Shown here piece after piece: positions 62,372 through 64,000 of a stretch of DNA of 64,000 nucleotides. Made by a program: the position numbers and the translations under genes. The stretch spans positions 124,001 through 188,000 of the forward strand of contig JBOFFC010000159.1 in the NCBI GenBank assembly GCA_051648405.1, given 5' to 3'. Numbering within the stretch: position 1 is the stretch's first letter; each line of letters begins with the position of its first letter. The notes below the pieces were generated by a model. The model saw only the letters and a list, made by a program, of their open reading frames with translations. It was not told where the DNA came from and did no database searches. The DNA is from JBOFFC01 sp051648405. GTDB lineage: Bacteria > Planctomycetota > Planctomycetia > Pirellulales > Lacipirellulaceae.

Positions 62372-63041
62372 AGAACAGCAGGTGCTGCCACGGCAGGCGT
62401 TGGTACTCGCCGCTGAGCGCCAGGCCGTTCGCGGCGAACTCACGCACGCACTGTTCCCGCGTCATCTTGTGGAGCGGCTGGATCGGGACGTCGGGGTCCT
62501 CGGCGCGGAACTCGACCAGGGCGACACGCCCCGCGGGCTTGAGCGACCGCCTCACCGCAGCCAGCGTCTCCGCGGGGTCCGACAGCTCGTGGTAGACATC
62601 GACCATCAGCACGAGGTCGAGCTCGCCGTCGGGGAGCCCCGCGTCGTTGTCGGTCGCGAGCACCGGACGGACGTTCTCGACACGCCGCGCCTTGGCGCGC
62701 TCGGCGAGCAGCTCGAGCATCTCGGGCTGGATGTCGGTCGCGTAGACGACCCCGTTGGGGGCGACCTTGTCGGCGATCTGCAGCGTGTAGAACCCGTTCC
62801 CGCAGCCGAGGTCGCAGACCGTCTGGCCGCGCTCGAGCTTGAGAGCCCTCAGCAGCTTGCGCGGCTCTTCCTCGCGGTTGCGTGACGTGCGGGTGAGCCA
62901 CTCGGCGCCGGTGAAGTGCATCGTCTGCGCGATCTGCCGCCCCAGGTAGACGCCGTCGGGGGGCGGGGCGGCGCCGGCGGGAAACGCCGCCGTCACGAGC
63001 GCCAACTGCAGCAAACGGCGGAAGAGAAAAGGGAGGGGCAT
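62322..63041 (-). CDS. Class I SAM-dependent methyltransferase with predicted signal peptide
   Basis: A 239-residue protein. Residues 1-25 resemble a signal peptide (FLFRRLLQLALVTAAFPAGA, then A). The methyltransferase fold follows: motif I TVCDLGCGNGFYTLQIADKV (about 74-93), VVYATDIQPEMLELL, then LDLVLMVDVYHEL and LKPAGRVALVEFR. SAM is normally cytoplasmic, so export is odd; the N-terminus may instead be a membrane anchor. Planctomycete and proteobacterial relatives with this N-terminus exist to my knowledge. It is followed by an overlap with the dockerin gene and preceded 54 nt away by the acetyltransferase gene. Confidence 0.8.
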   Translation of the reverse strand: MPLPFLFRRLLQLALVTAAFPAGAAPPPDGVYLGRQIAQTMHFTGAEWLTRTSRNREEEPRKLLRALKLERGQTVCDLGCGNGFYTLQIADKVAPNGVVYATDIQPEMLELLAERAKARRVENVRPVLATDNDAGLPDGELDLVLMVDVYHELSDPAETLAAVRRSLKPAGRVALVEFRAEDPDVPIQPLHKMTREQCVREFAANGLALSGEYQRLPWQHLLFFSRDDAPAAPAETPSP

Positions 63042-63095
63042 GCGGGGGATTCTATCCCGACCGCGGCCCTCGCACCGAGAAATCGCCCGGGCGCG

Positions 63096-64000
63096 TTACT
63101 CGCGACCGGCGACGCGACGCTTGACCTGCGCCGCCACGGCGCGCAGCTCGCGGGCCCCGCGACGCACGCGGTTTACGGCGCCGGGCGCCGTCAGGACGAC
63201 GCGCTGCTGCGGGATCGGCGAGCAGCCGAGGTGCTCCTTGTACGGTTCGTCGCCGCGCAGGAAGTCGATCCGCTTCAGGCCGCGCTCGATTGCGTTGCGG
63301 ACGACCTCGAGGTTGAGCATCCAGCCGACCTGCAACCGGTCAAACTCGGGGTCGCGACCGAGTAGGAACAGGTCGATCCGATCCCCGCTGCGGACGCCGA
63401 TCGCGGCGGCGGCGGCGCGCCCTTCGACCGACAGCAGTGCGAGTTCCAGCGACCCCTCGGCGTGCCAACTCGCGGCGGCGAGGCGCAGGAACCGCTCGAA
63501 CCGCGGCGACTGGAACGCACCGCGGCACGCCCCCTCCTCCCAGCGGCGTTTGTGGAGCTCGACCAGGCTGTCGAACCAAGGGGCGAGCGCCTCGCCGGCG
63601 GCGATCCAGCGGCACTCGACGCCGGGGGTCGATTCGCCCCGCCCGACGACCTGCCGCACGAGGCGCCGCGTTCGCTTGCCGAGCGAGGCGACGAACGCTT
63701 CCCAGTCGGCGGGCAAGCCCACGGCCCAGCGCGAGACGTCGGCTTCGGGGGTCGCGACGACGCCCCGCGCGGCGAGCTCGGCGACGAGCGCGTCGATCCC
63801 CGCGTCCCCCGTGGTGACGCCGTCGAGGCCGATCGTGTCCCAAGTCCGGCGACCGGGGCCGGTGGTCAGCCACTCGGCGAGTTCGCCGATCGCGCCAGCC
63901 CGTTGCGAGGGATCGACGAGCACCGACAGGTCGTCGCCGCACGCCTCGCCCCCGCCGAGGAGCTCGAGACGCCTGCCGTACGCGAGGCTCTTCGCCATCG
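63096..64000 (-). CDS. FemAB/BioF2-like GNAT acetyltransferase (5' end outside window)
   Basis: At least 301 residues are visible and the frame runs to the right edge. An ATG at 63998 lies in mid-domain, as LELLGGGEACGDDLSVLVDP normally occurs about 70-100 residues into these proteins. The second GNAT half is complete: WFDSLVELHKRRWEEGACRG, FQSPRFERFLRLAAASWHAE, ALLSVEGRAAAAAIGVRSGD and FDRLQVGWMLNLEVVRNAIE. This is the CelD/BioF2-type GNAT pattern seen near polysaccharide genes. Its acceptor is unknown. Confidence 0.8.
   Translation of the reverse strand, partial: MAKSLAYGRRLELLGGGEACGDDLSVLVDPSQRAGAIGELAEWLTTGPGRRTWDTIGLDGVTTGDAGIDALVAELAARGVVATPEADVSRWAVGLPADWEAFVASLGKRTRRLVRQVVGRGESTPGVECRWIAAGEALAPWFDSLVELHKRRWEEGACRGAFQSPRFERFLRLAAASWHAEGSLELALLSVEGRAAAAAIGVRSGDRIDLFLLGRDPEFDRLQVGWMLNLEVVRNAIERGLKRIDFLRGDEPYKEHLGCSPIPQQRVVLTAPGAVNRVRRGARELRAVAAQVKRRVAGRE

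Overview
The window is a high-GC piece of a planctomycete chromosome, most likely from the Pirellulales (Lacipirellulaceae-like). The evidence is the gene content. There are five PEP-CTERM proteins and three dockerin type I proteins, two of which carry both signals. There are two DUF1559 pilin-like proteins, a DUF1080 / planctomycete cytochrome (DUF1587-1595-1592-1588-1585) / DUF1552 operon, and an ECF sigma factor beside a von Willebrand factor A protein. All assignments come from reading the sequence; no database search was run.

Layout. 1-11.1 kb is a type II secretion / type IV pilus-like system on the minus strand. One operon runs major pseudopilin, response regulator, histidine kinase, STAS protein, GspE/PilB ATPase, GspF (cut by the window edge). 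A second minus-strand operon encodes four minor pseudopilins, one of them fused to an adhesin-like beta-sandwich. An HD-GYP protein on the plus strand lies between them. 11.3-13.4 kb holds tRNA-Ala(UGC) and a dockerin-bearing beta-helix surface protein. 13.5-15.9 kb is an exported KatG. 16.0-19.0 kb is a degraded RHS polymorphic-toxin locus on the minus strand: core fragments, a displaced nuclease-like toxin tip overlapping its likely immunity gene, a second putative immunity pair, and a REP-like double palindrome at the broken edge of the toxin tip.

19.1-42.6 kb is mostly a surface-polysaccharide region. It holds a large TIGR03032-TPR-GT41 fusion, a GT-C-like membrane protein, a DUF4091 lipoprotein, four GT4 and one GT2 glycosyltransferases, an O-antigen ligase/polymerase, a NodB-like deacetylase candidate, a Wzx-like flippase, a WcaJ/PglC-type priming sugar transferase, a TolC-like outer-membrane protein and a Wzz/GumC-like protein whose kinase half is degenerate. 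This reads as a Wzx/Wzy-type exopolysaccharide pathway without a recognisable Wza; the TolC-like protein may fill that role. 42.6-52.8 kb carries a DUF1559 protein, a cytochrome c-PQQ sugar dehydrogenase, two PEP-CTERM proteins (one of 1146 residues with a dockerin), a chromate transporter, and a second DUF1559 protein with an odd N-terminus beside a small lipoprotein.

52.9-55.9 kb is the VWA / ECF-sigma pair. 56.3-60.4 kb is the DUF1080-DUF1592-DUF1552 operon. 60.5-64 kb holds two more PEP-CTERM proteins, an apparently exported SAM methyltransferase and a FemAB/BioF2-like acetyltransferase cut by the right edge. The strongest candidates for something undescribed are the RHS toxin/immunity remnants with their REP-like element, the adhesin-like minor pilin, and the Wza-less polysaccharide exporter.
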